64,000 nucleotides of DNA from Leptoclinus maculatus (lineage: Eukaryota; Chordata; Actinopteri; Perciformes; Stichaeidae), in contig JAVDOI010000010.1 of the NCBI GenBank assembly GCA_032191485.1, positions 1,061,001 to 1,125,000 of the forward strand, in the 5' to 3' direction. The notes below the pieces were generated by a model, which was not told the DNA's origin, did no database searches, and saw only the letters and a program-made list of their open reading frames with translations. Both the position numbers and the translations under genes were made by a program. Shown in pieces: positions 12,184 through 25,059 of this stretch (position 1 is its first letter; the number at the start of each line of letters is the position of its first letter).

Positions 12184-15100
12184 ATGGATGTTGCCACAGC
12201 CACCGCGGAGCATGCCGGGGAGATGGTGAAAGACGAGTTGGCGGAAAAATGCCAGAAGTTATTCCAGGCTTTCTTAGAGGAGTAAGTCAGTCAGCGGCAG
12301 GCTTCACCGTATTGTTGTCGGCCGCGAATGCATCATTTTAATATATTATTTATCCGTAACTATGGAGGAGTTATTGATGTGTTGATCGGCTGTTGATCAT
12401 TATATTATATTTAATTATCCGTGTGCAGGTTCCAGACCGGGGACGGGGAGGTGAAGTATGTCCGGGAGGCCGAGGAGCTGATCCGGCCCGAGAGGAACAC
12501 CCTGCTGGTGAGCTTCACAGACCTGGAGGGCTTCAACCAGGAGCTGGCTACCACCATCCAGGAGGAGTACTACAGGTGAGCCCCCCCCCCCCCCCCCCCC
12601 CCACTGACCCCAGCTCACAAACACGATTGTTGCCCCGCAGCCTCAGTTTGATCACGATGCTGTGTTCTCATCCGTAAACTCACACACGAGATACCGGTGG
12701 ATGGAACGACGTACGGGTGCATTTGCAGCCACGGAGAGGCAGCTGTGTGGATTAACATGGGGGGGGTCTGTTTTTCAGAGTTTACCCCTTCCTCTGTCGG
12801 GCAGTGCGCAACTTTGCTCGGGATCATGGGAATGTTCCTCTCAACAAAGAGTTCTACATAGCCCTGGAGGAGCTGCCCACCAGACACAAGTAAGACACAA
12901 AGCTACCTCGGGGTTTCTCTGTCCATTTCAGGTTGCTTTGTTGCCTCTGCAGAAATAGATTATGTTGAATTAGCAAAGCTAGAGCAATACATCGACACCT
13001 ATCCTATGTGCACTTTAGGATCCGTGAGCTGTCATCCATGCGCATTGGCACCCTGGTGAGGATCAGTGGTCAGGTGGTGAGGACACACCCAGTACATCCA
13101 GAGCTGGTAAGGTGTCAACACAGGCAATGAGATAATTAGTGGTGTGTGTGGAAGCACCCAGAGGTGCTCCATACTTAAAAAAACGAATCATGTTTTTTTT
13201 ATGTATGTGTATATATACACACAATATATAGGGATATTTGTACACATGTACTGTATTTGGGTATTTATGTGTAGAATTTAAATATATCCCATTTTATTAC
13301 CTAACCTCAATCGACGCATCAAATGGATCACACATGAATGGACACACACACACACACACACACACACACCACTTGTATGCATTTAGCTGGACCTCTGCCT
13401 CTCATTTTTATACTTGTTATTTTCCTCAGTGTCCTCATGTCCCCTTTGTTTTCGTCCCTGTCTTACCTTGTGTCATTTCTTGGCTCATGTTTGTGTTTAT
13501 GTACTTGTCTGCACTTGTTTTGTACTCACTTTTCTACACAATAATCCCATAACAAATCGTAGCTGTAATGTGAAATATAGCAATGTTGAGCTCCTACCTC
13601 ACTGCATTGTCTTTTATAATGATTCTGCAGGTGAGTGGCACCTTCCTGTGCATGGACTGCCAGGCGATGATCAAAGATGTCCCCCAGCAGTTCAAATACT
13701 CTCCACCAACCATCTGCAGAAACCCCGTCTGCAACAACCGCTCCCGCTTCCACCTCGACACGCACAAATCCAAGTTCATCGACTTCCAGAAGGTACCTAT
13801 GAGCGAGGATGTGTGTGTGTGTTGATGACAACAAGAGGTTTCTGATTGAGTCTTAACTCGGTGTGTTGTTGTTGTTGTTTAGGTGCGTATCCAGGAGACG
13901 CAGGCGGAGCTGCCTCGCGGTTCGATCCCGCGCTCCCTGGAGATCGTCCTGAGGGCCGAGGCCGTGGAGATGGCTCAGGCCGGAGACCGCTGTGACTTCA
14001 CCGGGACCCTCATTGTCGTGCCGGACGTCTCTCAGCTCAGCACTCCCGGTATGATTTTGAACACACACTTTCAGCCTTCAAGTCACAGATAGTGACACAG
14101 TCTGAAAGCGACAAAGTCCTTTTTTTTTTACGTTTATTTGACACCTAACGACTGTCTGTATGGGCGTCCCGTCTCCAGGTGTGCGAGCGGAGACCAGCAC
14201 CCGCGTAGCTGGAGGTCCCCAGGGCTTCGAGGCTGAGGGTTTGAGAGGACTGAAGGCTCTGGGAGTCAGAGAGCTTTCCTACAGACTGGCCTTCCTGGCC
14301 TGCAACGTGGCCCCGACCAACCCCCGAGTAAGACACACGCACACAAGATAACAACCAATGCATTTCCATAGCAATCGCAACTCCAGCTTTGTCCTCCTTC
14401 AGACAAGCAGCCGGAGCTCCAAACATGGCCGCTGTTCAAAAGTGTGTTTTCTCTTGTTGCAGTTTGGCGGGAAGGAGCTGCGGGACGAGGAGCAGACGGC
14501 GGAAAGCATCAAGAGCCAGATGACCGAGAAGGAGTGGGAGAAAGTGTTTGAGATGAGCCAAGACAAGAACTTGTACCACAACCTGTGCACCAGCCTCTTC
14601 CCCACCATCCACGGTCAGTGCTCCACCCGCTGTTGAACGTTTCTCCGTACACAGGAAAGCCTCGTTGAAGGGTATTACAGCTGTGGATCTGTAGTTAAAT
14701 GCGGGTGTGGGGGGGTGGCGTGCTTTTCAGGCAGCGACGAGGTGAAGCGCGGCGTCCTGCTGATGCTGTTTGGAGGCGTTGCCAAAACGACCATGGAGGG
14801 AACCTCGCTGAGAGGAGACATCAACGTCTGCATCGTCGGAGACCCCAGTACCGCCAAGAGCCAGTTCCTCAAGTATGTGACGCAACATTCCGCTAAAATA
14901 CCAGTAACTACTGGGACAGTGTGATCCGTCAAATGCAGGACTGACCGTATTGTGTGTGTGCAGGCACGTGGAGGAGTTCAGTCCCAGAGCGATATACACT
15001 AGCGGCAAGGCCAGCACCGCCGCAGGTCTGACGGCAGCCGTGGTCAGAGACGAGGAGTCCAACGAGTTCGTCATCGAGGCCGGAGCTCTGATGCTGGCCG

Positions 15101-15923
15101 ACAACGTGAGTGTTTCAGCGTCGCCGGGCGGACAGAGAAAGACGTGCAGTGTGTGTATAAACGTGTATTTCCCTCCAGGGCGTGTGCTGCATCGATGAGT
15201 TCGACAAGATGGACATCAAGGACCAGGTGGCCATCCATGAAGCCATGGAACAGCAGACCATCAGCATCACCAAGGCCGGAGTCAAGGTAATGCAGTCGAA
15301 TGTTTAAATAATACCGTCACAGGTGTGTCTCCTAAAGATCGTTACGTTTTGGTCTGCCGGACTTTTACACCGCGGTCAAGAGGAAAATTAAAACCAACGA
15401 ACTAAAATCAAAAGGAAGCCGCTCAGTCGTCTCCGCAGTAAGAGTAACCAGACTTTGCCTCCGTCTCCTCCAGGCCACCCTGAATGCTCGCACCTCCATC
15501 CTGGCTGCCGCCAACCCCGTCGGAGGGCGCTACGACCGCGGCAAGAGCCTGAAGCAGAATGTCAATCTGAGCGCCCCCATCATGAGCCGCTTCGACCTCT
15601 TCTTCATCCTGGTGGACGACTGTAATGAGGTACGCGTGGATTCAGCGTAGGCCGTGCATTATGTTTACCTCCCACTTGTTTTATTCTTATTTAGATCCTT
15701 TTAGTTCTGGCATCCTCTGCTCTGATGCCGGCATTATGAACGTTTTATCTGACTTGAGCTGATCTAATGCTGCACGTTCATCCGTGTGTTTCCCAGGTGA
15801 CGGACTACGCCATCGCCAGACGCATCGTGGACCTGCACTGCCGCGGAGATGAATCTGTGGACAGACTGTACGGACTGGACGAGATCCGCAGATACCTGCT
15901 CTTCGCAAGGCAGTTCAAACCTA

Positions 15924-15958
<35 letters not shown>

Positions 15959-17344
15959 CACCTGCACAGACTGTGTGTGTGTGTTCACATCAGGTTAACA
16001 ATGCGTGCGTCTGTGATCCGTATTAACCGTTGCATATTCCACGCGGACGTCTCTAGATCTCCAGCGAATCCGAAGAGTTCATTGTCGAGCAGTACAAGCG
16101 CCTCCGCCAGCGCGACAGCTCCGGAGGTGTGTCCAAGTCCGCCTGGAGAATAACGGTGCGACAGCTGGAGAGCATGATCCGCCTCTCGGAGGGCATGGCG
16201 CGCATGCACTGCTGTGACGAGGTGGGCACCGACCAACAACGGTTCACAGATGGTAACACAATACAAGACACACTGATACTGGACAAGTGACCGTTCTGCA
16301 GAAAGCAAGCCGCAAATGTATACATTCAAAACCTGAGAACTGGCTGTAAGAACTTATGACTGTGAAATAATGTTTTGTATCGTAACTACTCGCACGCGTA
16401 TTACATGTTGCAGTATGGTGACCGGTGCTGTTTCTCTTTGTGTCTTCAGGTGCAGCCCAAACATGTGAAGGAAGCCTTCCGTCTTCTGAACAAATCCATC
16501 ATCAGAGTGGAGACGCCCGACATCAATCTGGAGCAGGACGACGACCTGGAGGAAGAGGAGCAGCAGCAGCAGGAGGATGGTACGCACGCTCTCTTGGATC
16601 GTATAAATGCACATGCAGCGACGTGACATACCTATTCTAGACCTGGAGTTTGTACCTTGACTGAAACAAGAGCCGGGTTTTATCTAATGCAAACTTTACC
16701 TTTGCAGGAAGCGCCGTCCCTAACGGTGTGAACGGCCATGTGGATGGTGTTAACGGGGACGCCAATGGAATTAACGGCCACGCGGAGTCTGGCGGCCAGC
16801 CCAAGCCGGCTCTTCGCCTGTCCTTCCCCGAGTACAAACGCATCTCCAACCTGCTGGTCCTGCATTTGCGCCGGGCCGAGGAAGGTGCGAGACGCCTCTC
16901 TTCGTGCCTGCTGAAAATAATTTTCCCATACTTTTGTTTTGTCCGTTCTTTTCTTTTTATTAATCAGTCCTAACATTTTCCCCTTGCTGTCTGCGTTGCA
17001 GCTGAGGAAGAGGAGGAGCTGAAGAAAAGCGCGGTGGTCAACTGGTACCTGAAGGAGATTGAGTCTGAGATCGACTCCGAGGAGGAGCTCGTCAACAAGA
17101 AGGGTCTGATAGAGAAGGTCCTCCACAGGCTGGTGCACTATGTGAGTCCACCCGCTCCAAAAATACTACCGCTGATTTGTAAACCAGCAGTCATTTTTAG
17201 CCGGCATGACTTGACCCCGTGTGTCTGCTCCCCCAGGATCACATCCTCATCGAGCTGTCTCAGGCGGGGCTGAAGGGCTCGGAGTCCGCGAGCACAGAAG
17301 AAGAGGTTCTGGTCGTCAACCCCAATTACATGCTGGAGGATTAA
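12184..17344 (+). CDS. mcm6: DNA replication licensing factor MCM6
   Basis: Subunit of the nuclear MCM2-7 helicase that licenses and unwinds replication origins. Eighteen exons: 12184-12281, 12429-12575, 12779-12889, 13019-13106, 13631-13792, 13883-14048, 14179-14327, 14463-14613, 14731-14872, 14964-15105, 15179-15286, 15474-15629, 15797-15925, 16057-16221, 16450-16579, 16708-16884, 17002-17141 and 17237-17344. They give 822 aa (human 821). Visible features are the zinc-binding module (CMDC...CRNPVCNN), Walker A as GDPSTAKSQFLK, Walker B as CCIDEFDKMD, the MCM arginine finger SRFDLFF, and a C-terminal winged-helix region ending NPNYMLED. A Gln/Glu-rich then Asn-Gly-rich linker (about residues 680-710) separates the AAA+ core from the C-terminus. 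Introns are short. All key residues are intact. Confidence 0.97.
13343..13369. repeat. (CA)n microsatellite in an mcm6 intron
   Basis: Short CA array in intron 4 of mcm6. Another dinucleotide array, (GT)n, sits directly after the exon 13 donor at about 15926-15957. Confidence 0.9.
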
Positions 17345-17732
17345 ACTCCTCGGGCTTCCACCATTGTTGATATTAAACCTCAACAGTGAAGCTGATGTTC
17401 AAGTTGTTTTTGAATGCTAATATGTAATGCATACACAACGGTAACATTTGAGATGCTATTTGACTTGTTTTGTACTGTACAGAAGATTCTAGGGCTCTTT
17501 AAGATAAAAATAATAATCTGTTACTCTGTCAACCTGACTTTTGTAAATACGCTGCTCTCTCTTCCTCCAGTTGTTCGGCTCTCGGTCAAGGGAACTGCCC
17601 TGAATTGTGTACACTTAACTGTATATTCCAGGCATACATTGAGGCTGACGCACCTCCATGGTTTCAAGTTGTATTGTATGTCTTTTTGTAAAATGATGAC
17701 ATGAAGTGAATGGAAATGTTAAAGGTTTGAAG

Positions 17733-17738
17733 AATAAA
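17733..17738 (+). terminator. mcm6: Polyadenylation signal of mcm6
   Basis: AATAAA lies about 390 bp after the mcm6 stop. Only 144 bp separate it from the next start codon (pnkd). Confidence 0.6.
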
Positions 17739-17812
17739 ATGTTGACATGAACACAAAACCACTTGGCGCTGTTTTCCTGCTGCGTTTCAAAGAAGCGCTA
17801 CATCGATGTCGT

Positions 17813-17826
17813 CCACTAGGTGGCAG
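17813..17826 (+). promoter_or_regulatory. CTCF-like motif between mcm6 and pnkd
   Basis: CCACTAGGTGGCAG fits the CTCF core CCASYAGRKGGCRS at all 14 positions. It lies 75 bp after the mcm6 polyadenylation signal and 56 bp before the pnkd start codon, where gene order switches from a human 2q21-like to a 2q35-like set. Insulator function is inferred from the motif and position only. Confidence 0.5.
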
Positions 17827-17881
17827 CAGTCAGATGATTGAAATGCCACTGCGCATGCCCGATAAGCCTTATTCAACAAAC

Positions 17882-19347
17882 ATGGCGGCGTCCTACGTGA
17901 CAGCAGTCAAGACAGCACTTAAAGGTAAAAATACAAATATATTAACATTACACGTCCTGTAACAAGTAAGCCGCAAGATGCTAAACATCCAAGCTACCTC
18001 GTGGCCGAGTCATTCGTGTAAATAACGTCATGTGGCGTTATTTTAATGATTGTTTTAACAACGGGTGTATTTTCCTTGTTTATGCACTATGTAACTAGAC
18101 TGAACCCTCGCATTAACCTCGCCGCAGAGGTGACAGAAGTCATATATTTTTGTATTTTAGGTGTACGCCTTGTTCCGGGCCGGTGGCTCCTTACGCAGAG
18201 GTGCCGAACCCCGGCAGTGTGTCAACATTCGCGGCTACACGTCTCCCCTGCTGCCGCCCTGTGCAGCTCTAGGATAGAACCACAGAGGAGCACCCAGACA
18301 CACCGCACACCCGGCACCGACACAGAGCACAGGAGAGCCGAGGAAGAGGAAGAGGAGGAGGGTCCTGAATACATCCCCCAGAAAAAGGGGAAGAACCCCA
18401 TGGTTGTGATCGGCTACGCCTGGTGAGTCTCTTCTCTTCTCTCTACATATAATCTGCCACAAAAATGATCCCTTCTTTAAACACAACTCACGTCATCAGA
18501 CATGAGAGACGTTTTGCAAAATTATATCTCCCATAAATCATAAAATGATCAATAAATTTGCTTTATATTTCTAATTAAAGAACATCAGGGTTGTTTACAG
18601 TCTTAAGGTAACCCCTGGTCCTAAAGCAGTGAGCTGCTGGTGTATCTCATTAACAGCAGCCTGTGTGTCAGATCTACCAAATGACTCAGTTTTACCATTC
18701 AGATTATTTACTGACGACTACTAATGTAACAGTCTGACAGAAAATCAACTCAAGTGTTTGTGTTCTTGCACCAGAAGTCATGTAGAAATACAGCAGTTGA
18801 CACCAAGGTAAAACAAAAATCTGACCGTCATGAAGATAATATAATCTAAATAATGTCTACACTCATTCGCGTGAAGAGAGTGGACAAATATTAGAATAAC
18901 CTCTTAGTTTAATTCAACAGCAGCACAAGGCACAACCTCAAAAATGATCATAAACTTGATTAGCTCCTCTTTCATGAGTAGGATTTATTAATGGACGGCA
19001 TTAGCTTTAGCTTGGTGTACCTAAGTGTAAATGTGCAAAGTAACATTGTGTACATAGAGGGAAAACTGTGTGATTTATAATTACTTAAATTAAGAGAAAA
19101 CATAAACACTGTAGATTGTAGCTTTCCACACTTTGTGTTGCCCACTAAGTCAAATAATCACTCTCCCTCCTGTAGGATGATCGGCCTCCCCACAGGCATC
19201 ATTGGCTTCATCCTGGCCAAGAGAGCGGTGGACAAGAACCGAGTGAAGCAGCTGAAGGTTCGACAGAGGATGAATCGGTCGAATGAGGGAGAATACGCAG
19301 GGAGTCGCTACCACCATGGTGCAGAGGATGTCAAACCGGACCGATGA
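17882..19347 (+). CDS. pnkd: PNKD short-form (MR-1S-like) membrane protein
   Basis: Three exons, 17882-17924, 18161-18422 and 19176-19347, encode 158 aa. After a weakly conserved N-terminus and a Glu-rich run comes the block shared with mammalian PNKD short isoforms: YIPQKKGKNPM, a hydrophobic segment (VVIGYAWMIGLPTGIIGFIL), then KRAVDKNRVKQLKVRQRM and a SNEGEY motif. The human short form (MR-1S) has the same order and similar length (142 aa) and is reported at mitochondria and membranes. The metallo-beta-lactamase-like domain of long PNKD is absent from this window. The gene ends in its own stop and tmbim1 follows on the other strand, as at human 2q35. The start is the first ATG (MAASYVTAVKTALK). 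Confidence 0.85.
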
Positions 19348-19815
19348 TGGACACGAATGTCTCCACCGAGACGGTGACTCCACTGAACTGAAGCCCAAAG
19401 ACTGATTACAGAAGAGACGTCAACATCCAAAACCTCTTTGGACTTTCTTCTTGAGGCAGATGCAGTAAATCTAAGAATCTTAGATCTCCTTGCTCATGAA
19501 CAAAGATGGAGTATCCTGTTAAAGTTGAGCATTACACGGCGAGCGATCACATATTTATTAGCCTTGATGCTGATCTATAAATATGATAAAGGAAATGAAT
19601 GTATATTTATAAATTTGTGATTAAATGAACAATAATCATCACTGGTACAAATGCATACGAACCACATCGAAACTGATATAAATGTTTTTTTGATATTAAA
19701 AGGCAAACAAAACATTCCTCATCATTGATGTTTATTTACAAACAGCCCACCAGCTGTGCTGCACATTCAAAACGTCTGCCTTTGTTTTGAGTCATGGTAT
19801 AAGTCATAAAAAGTC

Positions 19816-19902
19816 ATAGTATAGCATGTGGAAAAAGTAAAAAAAACATTAGTATAGTTACTATACTAATGTTTTTTTAACTTTTTCCACATGCTATACT
19901 AT
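19816..19902. repeat. Near-perfect hairpin with 43-bp arms
   Basis: The arm at 19816-19858 and its complement at 19860-19902 meet with essentially no loop and about one mismatch. The arms contain 'agcatgtggaaaaagt' and 'cattagtatag' plus complements. No ORF. Surrounding DNA repeats 'catagtata'-type phrases, so this may be a small MITE or a local palindromic expansion. Confidence 0.85.
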
Positions 19903-20235
19903 AGGATGTCAAAAATTAGATTTAAAAAAGTGATAATATATTAAGTCTAAAAAAGTAATAAAAGGGCATTATAGTACGTCTGAAAGAGTGATAATATAGT
20001 ACTATAGAATATAACTATAATACTGTATATTACATTTAGAAAAGGCATATTATGTCAAAAAACTTCAATAAAATGCCTGAATCTTGTTGGAAAAAAAGTC
20101 ATAAAAATGTCTGACTTCCCACCCAATTTGCTCCCTTTGTACTACAATATGTAGCATACACACTTTCTCTACACACAGCATCAATAATGGATACTTAATG
20201 TGTTGCCCACAAAGTACAATAATTGATATAATAAT

Positions 20236-20760
20236 AATAATAATGGCTTCCTCCTGGCCAAGAGAGAAGTGGACAGAACCAGAAGAAGATAAGCAGGTCG
20301 AATGAGGGAGAATGTGGAGGAAGGACCACCGTCATGAAGAGGATCTGAATATTATGAGCTCGAGTTACAAACATCCAAAACCTCTTTGGACCATTTCTCC
20401 TTGAGATGCAACAAATCTAAGAAGGAACGTGCTTGAGACCGAGCCTTTAATCGCAACAGTTTTCTTCCTGCTCATGAACAAAGATGGAGTATCCTGTTAA
20501 AGTTGAACATTACATGTGGAGAACGATCACATATTTCTAGTTCTATAAATACAATAAAAGGAATAAATGTATATTTTAGGAATCAAGAATCATTACTGGT
20601 ACAAATGCATATAAATCACGTGAAAACTCACAAATACAAATGTTTATTTGACATGAAAAGGCAAAAAAAAAAATAATCCTCATCATAGACAAGTATATTT
20701 ACAAACAGCCCACCATCCGTGCTGCGCATTCAAAACGCCTGCCTCAGTCGCTTTGAGTCA
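20236..20760 (+). pseudogene. Decayed tandem duplicate of pnkd last exon and 3' flank
   Basis: The segment repeats 19196-19800 with small indels. It begins in the exon-3 coding part (ggcttc-cctggccaagaga...gtggaca), passes the 'aatgagggagaat' codons and then matches the 3' flank, including 'aacaaagatggagtatcctg', 'tactggtacaaatgcatat' and 'cagcccaccat'. Frame-disrupting deletions and missing splice context mean it cannot encode the PNKD tail. It is a partial tandem duplication, not a retrocopy, because flanking genomic sequence is included. Confidence 0.8.
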
Positions 20761-22409
20761 AGTGTTGTATGTAACACGAGTCTATACTGATGAATATGAA
20801 CATGTGCAGAGGACCAGCTGGGTTCATCATTTCGGAGCTTTTGGACAATGCCTCACTAGCTGGAACTCACTGACTTGTCAGGAATGTCCTGTATGGAAAA
20901 CCCCCCTCAGTATCTGACCCAGATGTAACTGCAACATGAAATATAGAAACAGACTCAATATGTAACGATGCTAGAAAAGCCTGATGGGTACAACCCTGTA
21001 GTTCTGAAAGTGAAAAACTCTAATCTCAGAAACGGTCATTTTGAAGGCACTGTCGTGATGTAGAACTTATACAGCTACAATATAGCAACATGTATTAAAC
21101 CAGCAGCAACGGCTCGTTAATATGAAGCCGTCACGAGGTGTACTGAGCTGTATCAATACTGACGATACTAAAGTGTACATTTGAGGATCAACACCAAAGA
21201 TCACATCATGTAACATCACGTTTTAAACACATTAACACTTTTCTTAGTGCGGCCTTATTAGTGTTTGGATGCTGCTGTGTGCATGAGATTACCTCAACTG
21301 GTGTTTAACATTAACGCCTGTTTCGCCTCCTAACATGCATACGATTAAAAGGAATAGTTCAATATTTTGAGAAATATTCACTTTCACGCTGACAGACGAG
21401 GCGATCGATACCACTCACATGTCTGTACGCTTAATATGAAGCTACAGCCAGCAGAAAGGAGGGGGGGGGGGGGGGGGGGGACCATTAGTCTGGTTCTGTC
21501 CAAAGGTAACAAAACCTGCCTGTAGCTGCACCTGTAACGCTCGTTAATTATACACACTAAATGTACAAAAACCTGAGCGGCGATGAACAGGCCCTCGCCC
21601 CTGGTACACTTCGGGTGTACGGGGGGCTGTGCACGTCAAACACTGCACGAATGAGTTAGACGGCGTTTCCTGGAAATGATGCATTGCACATTTTTAACCC
21701 CCTCCGGTGTCCACTACGCGGCGCTTGAGAATTCGCAACTATTATACATCACGCAACCCCGGCGTGTTCTGAAGTTCTGAAGTGAGTGACAATTTTCGTG
21801 AGCTTTTGTGCATCCCAAGCTCACCAAGAATACGATTGTGGAGCAGAAAAATAATAACAATAACAGGATCCTCTTCCAATAAAATGACGTTTGTATACTT
21901 GTATAACATGTGAGCTTTAGAAGTGCTGGTCGGCAGATTTTCTACCTTCAGACAAACCAAATTTGTGGTGAGGTGGTTCGCTGAGTTGTCAAATTGGAGT
22001 TTTGATTTGAGTGTGTTTGCCTATTTTCTCAACATCTCTACAGTCGCACCCCAGTTCATGTATAATAGCATATACACCTACATGCAGAGAAAAACGTTGA
22101 TACGCGGTTTGTCTGAACTTAAGTCCAGCGAGAGTGAATAAATATTGCAGCTAGCATGTTAGTGTCTGCTGTATTTATATTGGAGTATTAATATTCTTTT
22201 CAAACCACTGAAAAGTGCAGTAACCTGTGACAACATTTTAAATTCAGCCCTTAAACATTTTCACCGGAGTGCGTTATGAATGTTTTCTGATTTGACTGAA
22301 AATAAAGCAGAAGGTTTAAAAAAAAAATGAAAAAAAGCACGGAATGGTTTTTGCAGGCGCTCGTCTGCGCCCTGTTGACCCACATTGGTCGTGCAACCGC
22401 CGGGTCCAA
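20761..22409. other. Intergenic and probable tmbim1 3' UTR
   Basis: Convergent interval between the pnkd duplicate and the tmbim1 stop codon. It contains a poly-G run at about 21463-21480 and AT-rich unique DNA. Part below 22410 is presumably the tmbim1 3' UTR on the minus strand. I see no further gene. Confidence 0.45.
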
Positions 22410-24859
22410 TTATTTGGTCGAAGCACCGATAATTTGCAGCAGGAAGAGGAAGATCTGGACGATGTCGACGTAGAGGGAGAGCGCTGCGAACACGTACTCC
22501 TCTGGACTGATGGAGTGCTTCCTGTTCCCCAACAGCAGCTGCGTGTGGTACGCCAGGAACTACGAGACAAGCAACACACATTCAGAGTAACGCTGGAGCG
22601 AGCGAAAGAGAGAGATACCAGACGGGCAACGGTAAAAAAAAAAAGAAACTACACGGCACAAAAGCGCTCGTCAACACTCACCATGGTGAAAGCAATGGCC
22701 CCTATAGCTGCGTAAAGCATGTGAAGCCACAGCATCTGCAACAACAAAACACTCATTACAATGATGGAAACTCAAAAAAGGTGCGTTATGAGTGTGTGTT
22801 TGTTCACATCAGCCTTAACTCACATATTTGAATGACAGCACAATGGTTGAAATGATGCCAGTCACAAACACCACGATCCCAAGGACACAGAAAAGGCCCT
22901 GGTACTTGGTGAAGTCCACCTGGGAAGAGAAACCGCACACAGCCGAGTTAATATCGGCGTGACGGCACTCGTGCACTGCGGCCGTTTGATGTTGACAAGC
23001 ACTCGCACACACAACCCCTTACCTTTGTCTGGAAGCAGAAGACGGTGACGCAGATGCAGACGACGGCAGTGATCCCCAGAGCGAGAAACACTGCTTTTGT
23101 ATCGTAGTAGCTAAAAGCAAAGAGCGGCACACAGTTCATTCTGAGGGACAGTGGCTGGATGTTTGTATACCACCAGGTGGACTGTTCAGGTTAGTTTTAC
23201 CTGGAAATGGATCCAGTCATGTAGGACAAAGCCAGGGTCTGTAAAAAAATAAATGTAAAAGTCATTTTCCACTAAAAAAAAAAATACAGACATCACATAA
23301 TTTGACGAAGAAAAATCCTGTAACTGACCTACATCATCAACAACATCTCTGATTATAAGCTATAAAAAGGGCTGGACCAAGAATACACAGAAAAGGAGGG
23401 ATGGCCTCCTAATGATACATGATATATTACTGCAATAAACATATTTTCTTGTGCTAAGAACAACAGGCTATGCTCCATGAAGTAATACTTTGTGCACAGA
23501 GCTGATAAAACACGGACACAGAAACAACATATCAAATGCATTACGCAAACACGGCCGAGTGCGGTGACTCACTGCGTACATCTAGTATCAAAGTCAAACC
23601 TCCAGCGTGGAGATAATACGAGCTACAGGATAAACATGATCCAAGTCCAGGACACTGACAGTAATTACGCGTCTCTATTTCCTGATTCGCAAGTTAAGTA
23701 CAAGTCATCTGACTTACAAAGATGGACAGCAGAAGGACGTTCCATGGGAACTTCCTCCTAAAAAGAGAGCGGGATTAGAATTTTGAATGCAGTCTTTTGA
23801 ATATTCCGTCTACTGATACTCTTTATAAAACTGAGCACTCACCGGGGGCCCTTACAGCAGACCAGCACAAGGTGGGTGATGAAGTACACGGCACTAAAAC
23901 AACAAAATGCAGGGGCGAATAAATGAATATTCACAAACCTTCCTAGAAAACGGCACTTTAATAAAAAGGCACCGACGTCACCGCGGAGTGAGACTTACTA
24001 TGACGCCCAGTAGATAGCTTGGTTTCTCCGTACGAACGATCTGACAGGTTGGCTGTAAGAAACACAGGCAGAATGAACAGCGCAGACACACGGCGACACA
24101 AATACAAACAGGCACACAAAACACTCCGTGCACTCACACAAATGTGAATACGGCCACAATGGATGTGGTGACGAGGAGCTGAGCCGCCAAAATCAAGTAC
24201 ACCTGAAAACAAAAGACGGGGACGTCACACACCGTCGTGTCTCTCTTTGCGCCGTCACTCAAATGTAACGGCATGACAGACACAAACTGGGGCTGATCCA
24301 TTATGGTTCGGGTGACGGGGGTGTTCTTACCTTTCTTATGAAGGCGTGCCGAATGCTCAGACTGTCCCAGTTGCCGCCGCTCGCCGCAAACTCATCACCT
24401 GTGTCATCAGCAGAACAGAAGTATGAGCACCGGCCACGAAGAGCTACAGGAAACCTGCCGTCTCTCACCAACTTTTTCTAATTGGTCCAACAAACTAGAG
24501 TATTTTTTATTTAACATTAGAAGACACAAACTGATATGCGTCTTACCGGAGCTCAGGATGTCTGATGGAATGGTAGGCGGCATGATAGGGGGCATGGGAG
24601 GGGGACTGGGGTAGCCGCCCCCCGGGGGCCCACCGTGGTGAGGCTGTCCTTGGTACGGGCCGGAAGGATAGCCGCCGGGCTGGCCTGGATACAGAGGGGC
24701 GTTTGGACCGGTGGGGTAGGGAGCGGAGGGCTGGCCTGGCGGGGGACCCCCAAACCCAGGGAAGCCGTACGCAGGGGGTGGTGGGTAATTGCCACCCTGA
24801 GGTGCATACAGCGGGCCCCGGGAGTCATCATACACTGGCGGGTAGTCTGACCTGGACAT
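22410..24859 (-). CDS. tmbim1: Transmembrane BAX inhibitor motif-containing protein 1 (Lifeguard family)
   Basis: Endosomal/Golgi/lysosomal multi-pass protein that restrains death-receptor signalling. Coding exons from 5' to 3' are 24859-24547, 24398-24331, 24202-24138, 24052-23999, 23894-23843, 23757-23718, 23238-23201, 23110-23023, 22919-22824, 22734-22682 and 22559-22410, giving 338 aa. The first ~95 residues are Pro/Gly/Tyr-rich (PPVYDDSRGPLYAPQGGNYP), as in TMBIM1 and GRINA. TM segments follow, including VYLILAAQLLVTTSIVAVF and FCVLGIVVFVTGIIS. Family motifs FCFQTKVDFT and LLLGNRKHSISPEEYVFAAL lead to a C-terminus ending IIGASTK. The ATG lies 5 nt after a splice acceptor, implying an upstream noncoding exon. 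pnkd next door on the opposite strand matches mammalian order. Confidence 0.93.
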
Positions 24860-25059
24860 TTCACCTGTGAGGAGGAAATACAGTTCATGTATCAGTTCAA
24901 TATCATAACTAGAGGACATATAACAAAAAGTCATAGACATAAAACAGGTCATCAAAAAAGTCAGATTAGTATTTCATAATATAGTCATCTTACAGCTGCC
25001 ATAGAACATCATAACAAAGTCATAATGAGCTATTGTATGTCTTAAAAACAAAATGACAC

